Shown: positions 16,619 through 26,829, counted from the stretch's first letter. The stretch: DNA of 64,000 nucleotides from Tateyamaria sp. syn59 (GCF_007995245.1 NZ_VCBA01000003.1:186432-250431), one strand, 5' to 3'. Program-made: numbers and translations. The notes: a model not told the origin generated them from the sequence alone.

Positions 16619-18208
16619 ATGTCGAGTTTCCGTGACGCCGCGATGAGCAGCAAGGCCTGGCCCTTTGAGGAAGCGCGCCGCCTGCTCAAACGCTATGAAA
16701 AGGCGCCGCCGGAGAAGGGATACGTGCTGTTCGAGACGGGCTATGGTCCCTCGGGTCTTCCCCATATCGGCACCTTTGGCGAAGTGGCCCGCACCACGAT
16801 GGTGCGCCGCGCGTTCGAGGCGATTTCAGATATCCCGACGAAGCTGATCTGTTTTTCCGACGACCTTGATGGGATGCGTAAGGTGCCGGGCAACGTCCCG
16901 AACCCAGAGCGGTTGCAGGAATACCTGCAAATGCCGCTGACATCCGTGCCCGATCCGTTCGAGACACATGAGAGTTTCGGTCATCATAACAATGCGATGC
17001 TGCGCCGCTTCCTCGATACTTTCGGGTTCGGCTACGAATTCTATTCGGCGCGCGAGTTCTACCGGTCGGGCCAGTTTGACGAGATCCTGCTGCGCTGTGC
17101 GGAGAAGTACGACGATCTGATGAAGATCATGCTGAAGTCGCTGCGAGAGGAACGCCAGCAGACCTACTCGATCTTCCTGCCCATTCATCCCGAGACTGGC
17201 CGGGTTCTTTACGTGCCGATGAAGCACGTCGATGCGGCAAATGGCACCGTCACCTTCGACGATCCGGATGGCAGCGAGATGACGCTGCCCGTCACGGGCG
17301 GCAATGTGAAGCTGCAGTGGAAACCTGACTTTGGTGCGCGCTGGGCGGCGCTTGGCGTGGACTTTGAGATGTATGGCAAGGAACACGCCACCAACGAAAA
17401 GATCTATGACGCGATCTGCCGGACGCTTGGGGCGCAGCCGCCGAACCACTTCAGTTACGAGCTGTTCTTGGATGATCAGGGGCAAAAGATTTCGAAGTCA
17501 TCGGGCAACGGCGTCAGCATCGACGAGTGGCTGACCTATGCCAGCACGGAGTCGCTGTCCTATTTCATGTACCAAAAGCCCAAGACGGCGAAGCGGATGT
17601 TCTTTGACGTCATCCCCAAGGCGGTGGACGAGTACCACCAGCAACTGCGCGCCTATCCGGGGCAGGACGACAAGGGCAAGGCGACAAACCCGGTCTGGCA
17701 TATTCACTCCGGCGATGTGCCGGAGAGCGATATGGTCGTGCCCTTTGCCATGCTTCTGAACCTCGCCTCGGTCAGTCAGGCGGAGGACAAGGACAAGCTG
17801 TGGGGGTTCATCCGTCGGTACGCGCCGGAGACCGGGCCCGAGACGCATCCGGGCATGGACAAGGCCGTGGGGCACGCGGTGCGGTACTACAATGATTTCG
17901 TGAAACCGGCGAAGGTGTATCGCCTTCCTACGGACGCCGAGCGTGAGGCGCTGGAGGTTCTGAAGGGCGAGCTTCAGACCTATGACGGGCCGGTCGAAGA
18001 CGAGGCTTTGCAATCCGTGGTTTATGCCGTCGGGCGTGAGCGGTTTGATCCGCTGCGGGGGTGGTTTACCGCGCTTTACGAGGTGCTGCTGGGCGCGAGC
18101 CAAGGGCCGCGGTTTGGTGGGTTCATTGCGCTTTATGGCGTGGCGGAGACCATTGCGTTGATCGAGGCGGCTTTGGCGGGCGAGTTGGTGCCGGAAGGTG
18201 CGCAGTGA
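16619..18208 (+). CDS. lysK: Lysyl-tRNA synthetase, class I
   Basis: A 529-residue class I LysRS (LysRS1), the archaeal-type enzyme also used by alphaproteobacteria in place of class II LysS. The HIGH-like motif is [10 protein letters not shown] and the KMSKS motif is KISKSSGNG. It charges tRNA-Lys with lysine in the cytoplasm. The ATG at 16619 ([16 protein letters not shown]) is used; GGGA lies nine bases upstream, and a second ATG at 16643 is possible. The 3' end overlaps a REP-like hairpin with a GTAGGGTG head. Confidence 0.95.
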   Translation: MSSFRDAAMSSKAWPFEEARRLLKRYEKAPPEKGYVLFETGYGPSGLPHIGTFGEVARTTMVRRAFEAISDIPTKLICFSDDLDGMRKVPGNVPNPERLQEYLQMPLTSVPDPFETHESFGHHNNAMLRRFLDTFGFGYEFYSAREFYRSGQFDEILLRCAEKYDDLMKIMLKSLREERQQTYSIFLPIHPETGRVLYVPMKHVDAANGTVTFDDPDGSEMTLPVTGGNVKLQWKPDFGARWAALGVDFEMYGKEHATNEKIYDAICRTLGAQPPNHFSYELFLDDQGQKISKSSGNGVSIDEWLTYASTESLSYFMYQKPKTAKRMFFDVIPKAVDEYHQQLRAYPGQDDKGKATNPVWHIHSGDVPESDMVVPFAMLLNLASVSQAEDKDKLWGFIRRYAPETGPETHPGMDKAVGHAVRYYNDFVKPAKVYRLPTDAEREALEVLKGELQTYDGPVEDEALQSVVYAVGRERFDPLRGWFTALYEVLLGASQGPRFGGFIALYGVAETIALIEAALAGELVPEGAQ

Positions 18209-18221
18209 ATGCGCACCCTAC
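18197..18221. repeat. REP-like hairpin at the end of lysK
   Basis: GGTGCGCA and TGCGCACC face each other across a short loop and are followed by CCTAC, so the minus strand reads GTAGGGTGCGCA. The GTAGGGTG head matches the REP units flanking the RAYT gene at 29 kb. The hairpin includes the lysK stop codon. Confidence 0.75.
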
Positions 18222-18524
18222 GGGGTTTTCTCTGTTCGATTGAGCGATTGATGCGGCGGCAGCGGGTTTTGTCCCCGCGGGGACAGCCTGTTCGCGCGGG
18301 TGACCGGGTTTTTACCCTTCTGTGAAAGCCATTCGCGTCCAAGGGTTTGGCGAACGGACGCTGTGATAGCGGAAAATTAACCACCGAAAACGCATGCTGC
18401 TGCCCGAGAACGGGCGACATTTCATTTGCCCGTTTTGTTGTTTGGAAAACATGTGCTGTCCTTCGGTGCTGGCGCTTGGATGGCGGGTCTGTAAAACAGT
18501 CGGACGACTGACTGACGACAGGTA
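18209..18524. other. Intergenic region lysK-benE
   Basis: No gene seen. It contains the perfect palindrome TGTCCCCGCGGGGACA (about 18270-18285) and a weaker stem, AACGGGC / GCCCGTT (18409-18434) followed by TTGTTG, that could end a transcript. No convincing promoter was recognised. Confidence 0.5.
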
Positions 18525-19700
18525 ATGCCCATGATCCGCCAGATCTCTCCCTCTGCCATTTACATGGGTTTGCTGGCAGCCTTTGTCGGCTATTCCGCGT
18601 CTTTTGCCATCGTGTTGGCCGGGTTGACGTCGATGGGCGCGACGGAGGCGCAGGCGGCCACGGGATTGTTTTTTGCTACGCTGGGGATGGGGTGGGGGAG
18701 CATTTGGCTCGCCGCAAGCACCCGTATGCCCGCCGCGGTGGCGTGGTCGACGCCGGGGGCCGCCTTCCTTGCCGCGACGGCGGCTTTGCCGGGCGGGTTT
18801 GCGGAAGCTGTGGGCGCCATGATCGGCTGTGCCGTGCTGATCCTTTTGACTGGCCTTGTGCCAGCGCTCGGCCGCGTCGTGGCCGCCATCCCCAAGCCGA
18901 TTGCGAATGCGCTGCTGGCGGGTGTCCTGTTTAACCTGTGCCTTGCCCCGGCGCTGGCGCTGGGTTCGATCCCGCTCCTGGTGTTGCCGGTGATGGTGGC
19001 TTGGCTGGGTGGTCTGATGTGGAACCGGCTGGCGGCGATGCCCTTGGCGGTGCTGGCCTTTGGCGTGGTCATGGCACTGGGCGTCGACATGTCGGGCAGT
19101 GGGGTTGATCCCGAGATGCCGTGGTTGCCGGACTTTGCACCGGTTACGCCCGTCTTTACCCTGTCTTCGATGGTTTCGATCGCCTTGCCGCTGTTTCTGG
19201 TGACGATGGCGGGGCAGAACATTCCGGGCTTCGCTGTGCTGGAATTGAATGGCTACGCGGTGGAGCGCCGCCCGCTGATCCGCAAAACCGGGATTGTGAG
19301 CCTGGTGATTTCCGCATTTGGCGCGGTGCCGGTGAACATGTCGGCCATCACGGCGGCGATGATGGCGGGCGAAGATGCGGGGCGCGACCCGGCCAACCGC
19401 TACTGGGCGGCGATCACGTCGGGTGTCGCCTATCTGCTGCTGGCGTTGGCGGCGGCGGTGGTTGCGACGCTGGCCAGTCTGGCGCCTGTCGCGTTGATCA
19501 CGGCCGTGGCTGGTTTGGCGCTGATCCCGGCCTTTGTTGCGTCGGCATCGGCCGCGTTTGGCGAACAGAGCCAGCTTGAGGCGCCGGCGCTGACGTTTCT
19601 GATTGTGGCAAGCGGGATGGAACTGTTTGCTGTCAGCGGCGCGTTCTGGGGCGTGGTGGTGGGCAGCGCGATATGGGCTGCCAAGGCGCTGGCTCGGTAG
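18525..19700 (+). CDS. BenE family benzoate/H+ symporter-like transporter
   Basis: A 391-residue inner-membrane protein with about 12 hydrophobic helices. Features include an early MGLLAAFVGYSASFAIVLAGL segment, AAVAWSTPGAAFLA, and GFAVLELNGY in the second half, the pattern of the BenE family in the nucleobase-transporter-like fold. In characterised relatives it imports benzoate with protons. No aromatic-degradation gene is nearby, so the actual substrate is open. The second ATG (18531) is an equally good start. Confidence 0.85.
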   Translation: MPMIRQISPSAIYMGLLAAFVGYSASFAIVLAGLTSMGATEAQAATGLFFATLGMGWGSIWLAASTRMPAAVAWSTPGAAFLAATAALPGGFAEAVGAMIGCAVLILLTGLVPALGRVVAAIPKPIANALLAGVLFNLCLAPALALGSIPLLVLPVMVAWLGGLMWNRLAAMPLAVLAFGVVMALGVDMSGSGVDPEMPWLPDFAPVTPVFTLSSMVSIALPLFLVTMAGQNIPGFAVLELNGYAVERRPLIRKTGIVSLVISAFGAVPVNMSAITAAMMAGEDAGRDPANRYWAAITSGVAYLLLALAAAVVATLASLAPVALITAVAGLALIPAFVASASAAFGEQSQLEAPALTFLIVASGMELFAVSGAFWGVVVGSAIWAAKALAR

Positions 19701-20092
19701 CGCCGTCTTCTATGCGAATCGGGCCCGGTGGCGGTGGTAGGCCGATCCGAGATTGTTTACTGAGCGCGGACAGTCTGCACAGCGCGCCACTATTGATGCC
19801 GTCTACTTGTGCGCGCGCGTTTTTTGGGCACCTGTTCGATGGGATGGGTTCTGGACCGTATTTCAGTCCTCATTTGAGATTTAGGGTGTGACCGGAATGC
19901 GCATTTTTTAAGAAATTTGGGGCGTCCGTCCCGTTGTGGTCGTCTTGGGATGTCGGTGTATTCTTGCCGAAAGGTGAAGAATGATCCGCGGCTTCTTGTA
20001 AGGGTTGTACATGGACCCGCCCGTCGGGCGATACTCCGCCACACGTTTCATCAACCTGATCATTTTTCGCAGGTGCGGCAGAGGATTTTACA
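19701..20092. other. Intergenic region benE to RTX-Hint gene
   Basis: About 390 bases of lower GC without a supported gene. Immediately upstream of the next ATG is a ribosome site (AGAGGA at about 20081). I see no clear promoter or repeat. Confidence 0.5.
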
Positions 20093-21346
20093 ATGCCTGT
20101 GTTTTTGGAAATTGAAGAAGACGATGTAACCGATCCCAGCTTTTGGGCGGCGCTTGTGGTTGACGCGGACAGCACCATCGACGTGTCCGACCTGGATGAC
20201 GATATCAACGTCACCCTGACCGCCAATTCGATCATCTTTGAAAACACCGACACCGGCGTGGTGACGACCTATGAAGACGGCGATCTGGCCGGAGGGTCGT
20301 TTAGCGCGTTCGTCGAGTTTGTCGGAAACGACGGAAACAGCAATGTCAGCGGCGCGACCGGTCTGAATGCGGATGGCTATGAAGGCGGCGATGGCGACGA
20401 CATTTTTGTCGACGATGGTAATTTGGGTGGTCGGTTGGATGGGGGTGACGGCGACGACACGCTGGTTGGTGGCGTCGGCAGCAACAATATTGATGGCGGC
20501 GACGGCGAAGACGTGCTGTTCGCCGGGGCTGGTGGCAACAACCTGAGCGGTGGTGACGGCAACGACACCCTGTTTGCCCAGGATGGCGCTGGTCTCCTGG
20601 ATGGCGGCGAAGGCGATGACGACATCTTTGCTGGTTTGAACACCAATTTCGTGCAGGGCGGCGATGGCACTGACGGGCTGACGTTGCCGGCCGGGTCAAC
20701 TTTTACCCCGTTCTTTCCCGGATCGACCGGGGGCACGGCGGTGCTGCCCAACGGGACCAGCTTTACCTATCTGAACATCGAAAACGTCGTTGTGACGTGT
20801 TTTACCGCCGGGACGCTGATCAGGACACCGACGGGCGATGTGCCCATTGAGCGTTTGGAGGTGGGAGATCAGGTCAGCACCCTGGACCGGGGGCCGCAGC
20901 CCGTGCGGTGGATGGGTGTCACTGTCGTCGACGGGCGCGGTGCGTATGCCCCCATTCGCTTTGCGCCCGGCAGCATCGGCAACGTGCGCCCGCTGTTTCT
21001 GTCGCCGCAGCACCGGGTGTTGCTGTCAGGGTGGAAGTGCGAGTTGCTGTACGGATCGCCGGAGGTTCTGTGCGCCGCCAAGCAGTTGTGCGACGGGGAC
21101 CGCATTGCGCATGCGCCGCGTGATCGTGTCACTTATTTCCACATGATGTTTGAGCGTCACGAGATTGTATGGGCCGACGGCGCGCGGCTGGAGAGCTTTT
21201 TCGTGGGCGATCACATCGCCGCAGCAGACATGGGACCTTACGCGGAACTCTTGGAATTATTTCCCGAGCTTGCCGCCAAAGGAGAGGCCGCGATGCAGAT
21301 GGCGCGGCCCTGTCTGAAATCCTTTGAGGCGCAGGCGCTGATCTAG
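20093..21346 (+). CDS. Secreted RTX protein with C-terminal Hint domain
   Basis: A 417-residue acidic protein with no Sec signal, as usual for type I secreted proteins. Residues about 95-195 hold glycine/aspartate nonapeptide repeats (GGDGDDTLVGG, GGDGNDTLFAQ) that bind calcium. Residues about 237-375 form a Hint (hedgehog/intein) domain starting CFTAGTLIRTPTGDVPIERL, with LSPQHRVLLSG as the conserved His motif. Hint domains cleave themselves or trans-esterify at the first Cys. The C-terminal tail is short (about 40 residues). This architecture is common in Roseobacter genomes; the biological role is not known. Confidence 0.88.
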   Translation: MPVFLEIEEDDVTDPSFWAALVVDADSTIDVSDLDDDINVTLTANSIIFENTDTGVVTTYEDGDLAGGSFSAFVEFVGNDGNSNVSGATGLNADGYEGGDGDDIFVDDGNLGGRLDGGDGDDTLVGGVGSNNIDGGDGEDVLFAGAGGNNLSGGDGNDTLFAQDGAGLLDGGEGDDDIFAGLNTNFVQGGDGTDGLTLPAGSTFTPFFPGSTGGTAVLPNGTSFTYLNIENVVVTCFTAGTLIRTPTGDVPIERLEVGDQVSTLDRGPQPVRWMGVTVVDGRGAYAPIRFAPGSIGNVRPLFLSPQHRVLLSGWKCELLYGSPEVLCAAKQLCDGDRIAHAPRDRVTYFHMMFERHEIVWADGARLESFFVGDHIAAADMGPYAELLELFPELAAKGEAAMQMARPCLKSFEAQALI

Positions 21347-21404
21347 CGACATTTGCCCACGCGCGCTGGTGGCCTACCTGTTCGGCAACCAGGGGAGATG
21401 TCGG

Positions 21405-21806
21405 ATGTACAAATGGATCATGGGGGCCGTTCTGGCCGTGGGTCTGTCAGGTGCTGCATGGGCGCAAGGCAGCGAGATTGAAGACGTCATTTCAAGCCAG
21501 ATTGAAGCTTTCAAGGTGGATGATTTTGCCGAAGCCTTCACCTACGCCGCGCCTTCCATTCAGGGGATGTTCCGTACGCCGGAGAACTTTGGCCGGATGG
21601 TGACGCAGGGCTATCCGATGGTATGGCGCCCGGCGGATGTCACCTATCTGGACTTGCGCGACGAGGCCGGCCGCTACGTGCAGGTTGTGCGGATCGAGGA
21701 CACCCAGGGTACCGTGCATTTTCTGGGCTATTCGATGATCCAGACCGCTGAGGGCTGGAAAATCAGCGGTGTGCAGGTGCTTGAGGCGCCGGGCGTGAGC
21801 GCCTAG
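21405..21806 (+). CDS. DUF4864 domain-containing exported protein
   Basis: A 133-residue protein with a signal peptide (MYKWIMGAVLAVGLSGAAWA, cleavage after AWA). The mature part (IEDVISSQIEAFKVDDFAEAF, then FGRMVTQGYPMVW, then VHFLGYSMIQTAEGWKISGV) follows the DUF4864 pattern of alphaproteobacterial periplasmic proteins, an NTF2-like fold by appearance. GGAG lies seven bases before the ATG. Its last four bases overlap the convergent S41 gene. Confidence 0.8.
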   Translation: MYKWIMGAVLAVGLSGAAWAQGSEIEDVISSQIEAFKVDDFAEAFTYAAPSIQGMFRTPENFGRMVTQGYPMVWRPADVTYLDLRDEAGRYVQVVRIEDTQGTVHFLGYSMIQTAEGWKISGVQVLEAPGVSA

Positions 21807-22924
21807 GTCTCGCGCGCGATCTGGAGGGCTTTTTGAAGCTGGGGATCGCGGCCCGTTTGCAGATCACGGACCGTCAATTCGATATGGGTATCGGGCATGA
21901 GGTCGCCTGCGCCGATCATGTGCGCGACGATTTCGGGCTCTGTCGTGCTGTCCGGGTGCCCCGTCTTCCAGTCGTGCCACGCAGTGGAATAGCGCAGTTT
22001 GGTGCCTGATACGGGGAGGTCGATGGTGTCTCCCTCGGCGTAGAAATCCGTGGTGTCCCCCATCTCTTCGCCCACGATGTGCAACCTGTCGCCGAGCCGG
22101 TGGCGAAGGAGGGCGACGTGGACGATGGCGGCGGAGAAGGTGAACTTGTTGATCAGGGCGACGCAGACGGGGCCGTGCCAGTCGGTCGAGAGTGCGTCGA
22201 GCAGGGGGAGCGTTTTGAGGAAGTCGCCACCGGGGTTGCCGCGCAGGTCAAGGATGATGGGCGCGTCCGGGGTGCTGCGGATGCGTGCGGTGGCTTGGTC
22301 GATCTGCGCTTCGAGCGGCGGTGATTGGTCTGGACCGAAGTTTGACAGGCCTATCACGTGCGCTGGTGTCGTGCGGGGTTGGAACGCGCCGGTTTCGTAA
22401 ATGGGGTAGAGAGGGGCGGCGTCTGTCAGCGTATCGGGACCGAAATGCGCGTTGGTTGTATTCCCGCTCGCATCGGTGAGGACATAGGTGACAGTGCCTG
22501 CATTGCCCACGCCGATCTCTGCGAGGGCGGCGGGCCAGACCAGCGTGATGGGGCCGATGACCCGTTGACGCTGTGCCGTTCCGGCGAGGTAGGGGCGGAG
22601 GCGGTCAAGCACCGCGTTAACCGGGTGGCCGTTGATCGCCGAGAGCCGGTAGAGTGTGCCGTCGTGCAGGGCACCGAATTCGGAGCCGACAGAGACGATG
22701 CGCAGGGGGAAGATGCGGATCGCGGGGTTGGGGATGATGCGGGTGTGGCCGTTACCTGCAAGCGCGAGGCAACGCATGGCTTGCAGGATGAAGCTGTCCG
22801 GTTCGGTTTGATCCTGAAGCGCATTGAGGGCACCCCTGAGTTCGGATGTGTCGACGCGGCCAAAAGATGGGTCGCGGGCCAGGCAGATGTCCCTGATGAT
22901 TTCAATATCAGCCCGAGCGTCCAT
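21803..22924 (-). CDS. S41-family (C-terminal-processing-like) peptidase
   Basis: A 373-residue protein with the S41 catalytic core: ILDLRGNPGGDFLKTLPLL, then INKFTFSAAIVHVALL with the nucleophile Ser in FTFSAA, then IVGEEMGDTTDFYAEG. The N-terminal helical region replaces the usual PDZ domain, and no signal peptide is seen. The substrate is unknown. The start lies 17 bases beyond the ndh stop, so it is probably cotranscribed with NDH-2. Confidence 0.75.
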   Translation of the reverse strand: MDARADIEIIRDICLARDPSFGRVDTSELRGALNALQDQTEPDSFILQAMRCLALAGNGHTRIIPNPAIRIFPLRIVSVGSEFGALHDGTLYRLSAINGHPVNAVLDRLRPYLAGTAQRQRVIGPITLVWPAALAEIGVGNAGTVTYVLTDASGNTTNAHFGPDTLTDAAPLYPIYETGAFQPRTTPAHVIGLSNFGPDQSPPLEAQIDQATARIRSTPDAPIILDLRGNPGGDFLKTLPLLDALSTDWHGPVCVALINKFTFSAAIVHVALLRHRLGDRLHIVGEEMGDTTDFYAEGDTIDLPVSGTKLRYSTAWHDWKTGHPDSTTEPEIVAHMIGAGDLMPDTHIELTVRDLQTGRDPQLQKALQIARET

Positions 22925-22941
22925 GCGTGCAACTTGCCATG

Positions 22942-24255
22942 CTATTCGGCGGCCTGCACCCCCGGTTTTGGTTCAGTGTCGTGATCTTCGTGCAAGGGCT
23001 GCAGGCCGGTGATCAGTCGCGCGCCCTTGGAGAAGGTGAGGTAGGACCAGAACCAGTTCATGGCGACAAAGACCGGATTGCGCACGCCGATCAGGAAGTA
23101 GATGTGGGCGATGCCCCAAAGCCACCATGCGACAAAGCCCGACAGGTGGAAGCGGCCAAAGTCGATGACGGCGGCGTGCCGTCCGATGGTCGCGAGGTTG
23201 CCCGCGTGGCGGTAGCGGAAGGGGGCATCGTGCGTTTTGCCTGCCGTGAGAGCGGCGATGCGTTTGCCCACATATTTACCGCCTTGTTTGGCCGCCGGTG
23301 CGATGCCGGGCACGTCAAGTCCGTCTTGCCAGGCCACCTGCGCCGCGTCGCCGATGACGTAAATGTTCGGGCTGCCGGGCACGCTCAGATCCGGGTTTAC
23401 CGGCACGCGGCCCGTGCGGTCGGTCGTAGCATCGAGCCAGCGGCCCACATTCTTGACCGCCACGCCCGCGCCCCAGACCTTGGTGGCGGAGGGGATGAAC
23501 GTATCGGGCAGGTGCACGCCCTCTTCGGTGATGTCCTGCACACGGGTGTTAACCATGACTTCCACGCCGAGTTTTTCCAGCGATGTCTGTGCCTTGGCCG
23601 AGAGCGCTTCGGGGAACGCGCGGAGCAAGCGGTCGCTGGCTTCGATCAAGATGACGCGGGCGTCGCGCGAGTTGATGCGGTGGAAGTCGGCGGCGAGCGC
23701 GTGATTGGCAAGTTCGGCAATGGCCCCGGCCATCTCGACCCCGGTGGGGCCACCGCCGACCACGACGAAGGTCAGTTGGCGGCGTTGTTCGGCGTCGGAG
23801 TTCGAAATCTCCGCCCTCTCAAACGCCATGAGAACCTGTTTGCGGATCTCGGTGGCGTCGATGATGCGTTTGAGGCCGGGGGCGTGTTTTTCCCAGTCGT
23901 CACGGCCAAAGTAGGAGTGGTGCGCGCCTGAGGCGACGATCAGGTGGTCGTAGGGAAACGTGCCTTCTTCGGTGATGACCTGCTGGGTGTCCTTGTCTAC
24001 GTCTCGCACTTCGGTCAGCGCGACAGAGACGTTTTTCTGGTGCGAGAAGATACCGCGGATGGGCCACGCTACGTCTGCCGGGGACAGATCTGCGGTTGCG
24101 ACCTGGTAGAGCAGGGGTTGGAACAGGTGGTAGTTGCGGCGGTCGATGATCTTGATATCGACGGGCGCGTTTTTCAGCGCGCGGGCGGCGGCAAGGCCCC
24201 CGAAACCTGCGCCGATGATGACGACCTTGGGGCGGGATGATTTGGCCTTGGGCAT
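22942..24255 (-). CDS. ndh: Type II NADH dehydrogenase (NDH-2)
   Basis: A 437-residue membrane-associated flavoprotein that oxidises NADH and reduces quinone without pumping protons. It has the FAD Rossmann motif VVIIGAGFGGLAAARAL, the NADH motif FVVVGGGPTGVEMAG, and IYVIGDAAQV near the FAD site. The C-terminal hydrophobic stretch (FVAWWLWGIAHIYFLIGV) is the membrane-attachment region. The ATG at 24255 has GAGG eight bases upstream; upstream in-frame codons are read as spacer because the family N-terminus begins here. S41 peptidase follows in the same orientation. Confidence 0.93.
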   Translation of the reverse strand: MPKAKSSRPKVVIIGAGFGGLAAARALKNAPVDIKIIDRRNYHLFQPLLYQVATADLSPADVAWPIRGIFSHQKNVSVALTEVRDVDKDTQQVITEEGTFPYDHLIVASGAHHSYFGRDDWEKHAPGLKRIIDATEIRKQVLMAFERAEISNSDAEQRRQLTFVVVGGGPTGVEMAGAIAELANHALAADFHRINSRDARVILIEASDRLLRAFPEALSAKAQTSLEKLGVEVMVNTRVQDITEEGVHLPDTFIPSATKVWGAGVAVKNVGRWLDATTDRTGRVPVNPDLSVPGSPNIYVIGDAAQVAWQDGLDVPGIAPAAKQGGKYVGKRIAALTAGKTHDAPFRYRHAGNLATIGRHAAVIDFGRFHLSGFVAWWLWGIAHIYFLIGVRNPVFVAMNWFWSYLTFSKGARLITGLQPLHEDHDTEPKPGVQAAE

Positions 24256-24533
24256 GGAGCAACCTCGCTGCGTTTGCAAAAGGGCGTGCTGCGTTTGCAC
24301 ATACCACAGGTCGGTGCGCCCCCGCGCGTATTCCATATCCAGACCACAGGACGTGAACACCTGTAACAATCGGGACCGGCGTTGCGTGCTGCACCGGCCC
24401 GCCGCACGGTGCTGTCGGTCGCCGTTAACCCTTCGTTGATACTTCCCTTGCCCGCGACGACCGGCCCCCTGGGCGCGTTCGGTTTCACTGCGTGACACGG
24501 CCAGATTTGGCCCCTGCCAAAAGGGATGAATGG

Positions 24534-26819
24534 ATGAACAAGGCAATTACTGATGGCGTCCTGCTAATGCCGCCCGCCTTTGCGGAAGGTTTGAATGTCT
24601 GGTCGAGCGGCGACGGCACGCCGGGGACAGCGACCTATCAAAACGCGGCCAACGCGGCTTTTGTCCCCGCGGATCAGGATTTCGGCGGTTGCCTTGAGTT
24701 GCAGAAGACATCCAACACCACGCGCGTCCGCTACATGGGACAGACGCCGCTGTTGCCGGGCTGCTATTTGCGGGTGACCGCGCGCATCAAGGCGGTCGCT
24801 GGCAGCCTGCCGTCGGTGCGCATTGCGGGTTATCCGGCGCGGGCCAGTGGCGAGCCCCTGGCTGGTGTTGACACGGCTGGGGACAGCGTGGCCCTGACCA
24901 CCTACGGCGAGGTTGTTGAGGTGTCGGCCATCATCGGTGCAGGCAACCGGTCTGGCGTGGACCTCGTCTGGGGGTCACGTGCCGTCTATGGTCACTTTGG
25001 CATCGACCTGACCGGGCCGAACGGGGGCATCGTCCGCATTGACGACATCATCATCGAAGACGTCACGTCGGTGTTTTTGCGTGACCTGCTCGCCGTTGTG
25101 GATGTGCGCGACTTTGGTGCGCTGGGCGATGGCACGACCGACGACAGCGATGCGTTCGATGCGGCCAATGCCGCTGCCAACGGCCGGACCATCCTGATCC
25201 CCGAGGGTGTGTTCCGCCTGGAAAAGGATGTCGCATTCGAAGAGCAGGTGAAGTTCGAGGGCACGATCAGCATGCCCACTGACAAGATGCTGCTCTTGCG
25301 CAAAAGCTTTGATCTGCCGACTTACATCGAAGCCTTCGGCGACGAGGTTCTGGCCTTTCAAAAGGCGTTTCAAGCGCTGCTCAACAGTTCGGACCACGAA
25401 AGCCTGGACCTGTGCGGGCGCCGTATCGCCGTGTTCGAGCCCATCGACATGCAGGCCGCCGTGCCCAACCGCGATCAGTTCAACACCCGTCGCGTGATCC
25501 GCAACGGTCAGTTCGAGGCGCAGGGCGACAACTGGAACACGCAGACCGTCACCAGCCAGGCCACCTATTCGTCGTCCAACGGCCGCACGCTGACCAATGT
25601 GACGAACATTGCCAACGTCCCTGTCGGTGCGCATGTGACGGGCAACGGCGTGGGGCGCGAGATTTACGTGCGCAGCAAGAACGTGGGCGCCGGCACCATC
25701 GAGCTGAATGCGCCGCCCTTTGATGCGGACGGCACGCAGAACTACACGTTCCGCCGTTTTGATTATCTGATTGATCTGAGCGGCTTTTCCAAGCTGTCGA
25801 AGTTCAACATGTCGAACATTGAGTTCCAGTGTAACAACAAGTGCTCGGGCATCATGCTTGCCCCGGCTGGCCCGACCTTTGAGTTGCAGGAGTGTTTTAT
25901 CAGTCGGCCGAAAGATCGTGGGATTACCTCGATTGGCGGTGGGTGCCAGGGTATTCTGATCGACCGCTGCCAGTTCCTGTCCGCGGAAGAGGCTGAGAAC
26001 GTGGCGGACCGGACGTCCATCGGGTTCAACGTCAATTCGAACGATGCCAAGATCCGGGATTGCCGCGCAACACAGTTCCGCCATTTCATGCTGCTGGCCG
26101 GGCAAAACCACCTGATCAAGGGCAACCACTTTTTCCAGGGCGATGCTGTCGCAGATGGTTTCCGGACCGCCGGGATCGTGCTGCAGGACAACTACACAGC
26201 CAGCGTGGTGACCGGAAACTACATCGACAACTGCTTTGTCGAGTGGACAAACGAGCGCGACCCGACGCCGGGCTTTACCAGCGGGTTTTCCTTCAGCTCG
26301 TTCAGCCTGACCGACAACGTATTTCTGTCCGGCGATGTGGCGCCCTGGTTCAGCTATTTGGTCGTCAAGCCGCACGGGACCGGGCATTTCCTGAACGGGG
26401 TGACCGTGACCGGCAACCGGTTCCGGTCCATCAACGGCAACATCGACCGGGCCGAGCGTGTCGACACCAGTTTCGCCGACCTTGATCACAGCCGGAACCG
26501 GTCTGTCTGGTATAAGGGCAATTCGTATCACAATGTGCGCGAGCACGCTGAAAACCCGCTGGTCGTGGCCCACAACCAGGGCACAAACGCACGGACCTGG
26601 ACGGTCGGTACGGACAAGAAGCTGCCCTTTGAAGGGTTCTGCCAGTTCGTGGATTCCGTCATGCTGACCGGCGATCTGCGCAACAATTCGAACCAGCGCC
26701 GCTATGAGACGCCCGTGGGTCGTGGCCGCATCGGGTCCGATGATGACCAGTTCTCGCTTGAGTTCAGCGAGGACATGCGTGGCTCCGTGCGTGCGACGGT
26801 TCGGATGGACAAGGACTGA
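24534..26819 (+). CDS. Large right-handed beta-helix (pectate lyase superfamily) protein
   Basis: A 761-residue protein. An N-terminal beta-sandwich-like part (about 1-190) precedes VVDVRDFGALGDGTTDDSDA, the typical entry of the pectate_lyase_3 / GH28-like beta-helix, which continues with repeated short strands (for example SIGGGCQGILIDRCQF, TGNYIDNCFVEW, VTVTGNRFRSI). Such proteins bind or cleave polysaccharides, or act as tail spikes. No signal peptide is visible, and neighbours give no phage or capsule context. AGGGA lies eight bases before the ATG. The substrate is unknown. Confidence 0.8.
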   Translation: MNKAITDGVLLMPPAFAEGLNVWSSGDGTPGTATYQNAANAAFVPADQDFGGCLELQKTSNTTRVRYMGQTPLLPGCYLRVTARIKAVAGSLPSVRIAGYPARASGEPLAGVDTAGDSVALTTYGEVVEVSAIIGAGNRSGVDLVWGSRAVYGHFGIDLTGPNGGIVRIDDIIIEDVTSVFLRDLLAVVDVRDFGALGDGTTDDSDAFDAANAAANGRTILIPEGVFRLEKDVAFEEQVKFEGTISMPTDKMLLLRKSFDLPTYIEAFGDEVLAFQKAFQALLNSSDHESLDLCGRRIAVFEPIDMQAAVPNRDQFNTRRVIRNGQFEAQGDNWNTQTVTSQATYSSSNGRTLTNVTNIANVPVGAHVTGNGVGREIYVRSKNVGAGTIELNAPPFDADGTQNYTFRRFDYLIDLSGFSKLSKFNMSNIEFQCNNKCSGIMLAPAGPTFELQECFISRPKDRGITSIGGGCQGILIDRCQFLSAEEAENVADRTSIGFNVNSNDAKIRDCRATQFRHFMLLAGQNHLIKGNHFFQGDAVADGFRTAGIVLQDNYTASVVTGNYIDNCFVEWTNERDPTPGFTSGFSFSSFSLTDNVFLSGDVAPWFSYLVVKPHGTGHFLNGVTVTGNRFRSINGNIDRAERVDTSFADLDHSRNRSVWYKGNSYHNVREHAENPLVVAHNQGTNARTWTVGTDKKLPFEGFCQFVDSVMLTGDLRNNSNQRRYETPVGRGRIGSDDDQFSLEFSEDMRGSVRATVRMDKD

Positions 26820-26829
26820 TCGCACGCGG

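Noticed and set aside
20390..20640. Tandem repeat block that might be taken for a CRISPR or minisatellite
   Set aside because: The repeats are in frame and encode RTX nonapeptides.
22942..24546. Longer N-terminus for NDH-2
   Set aside because: The extra residues lack the family pattern; the Rossmann motif begins just after the ATG at 24255, with a good ribosome site.
24534..26819. Beta-helix protein as a phage tail spike
   Set aside because: No phage structural, lysis or integrase gene is nearby; left as unknown polysaccharide-related protein.
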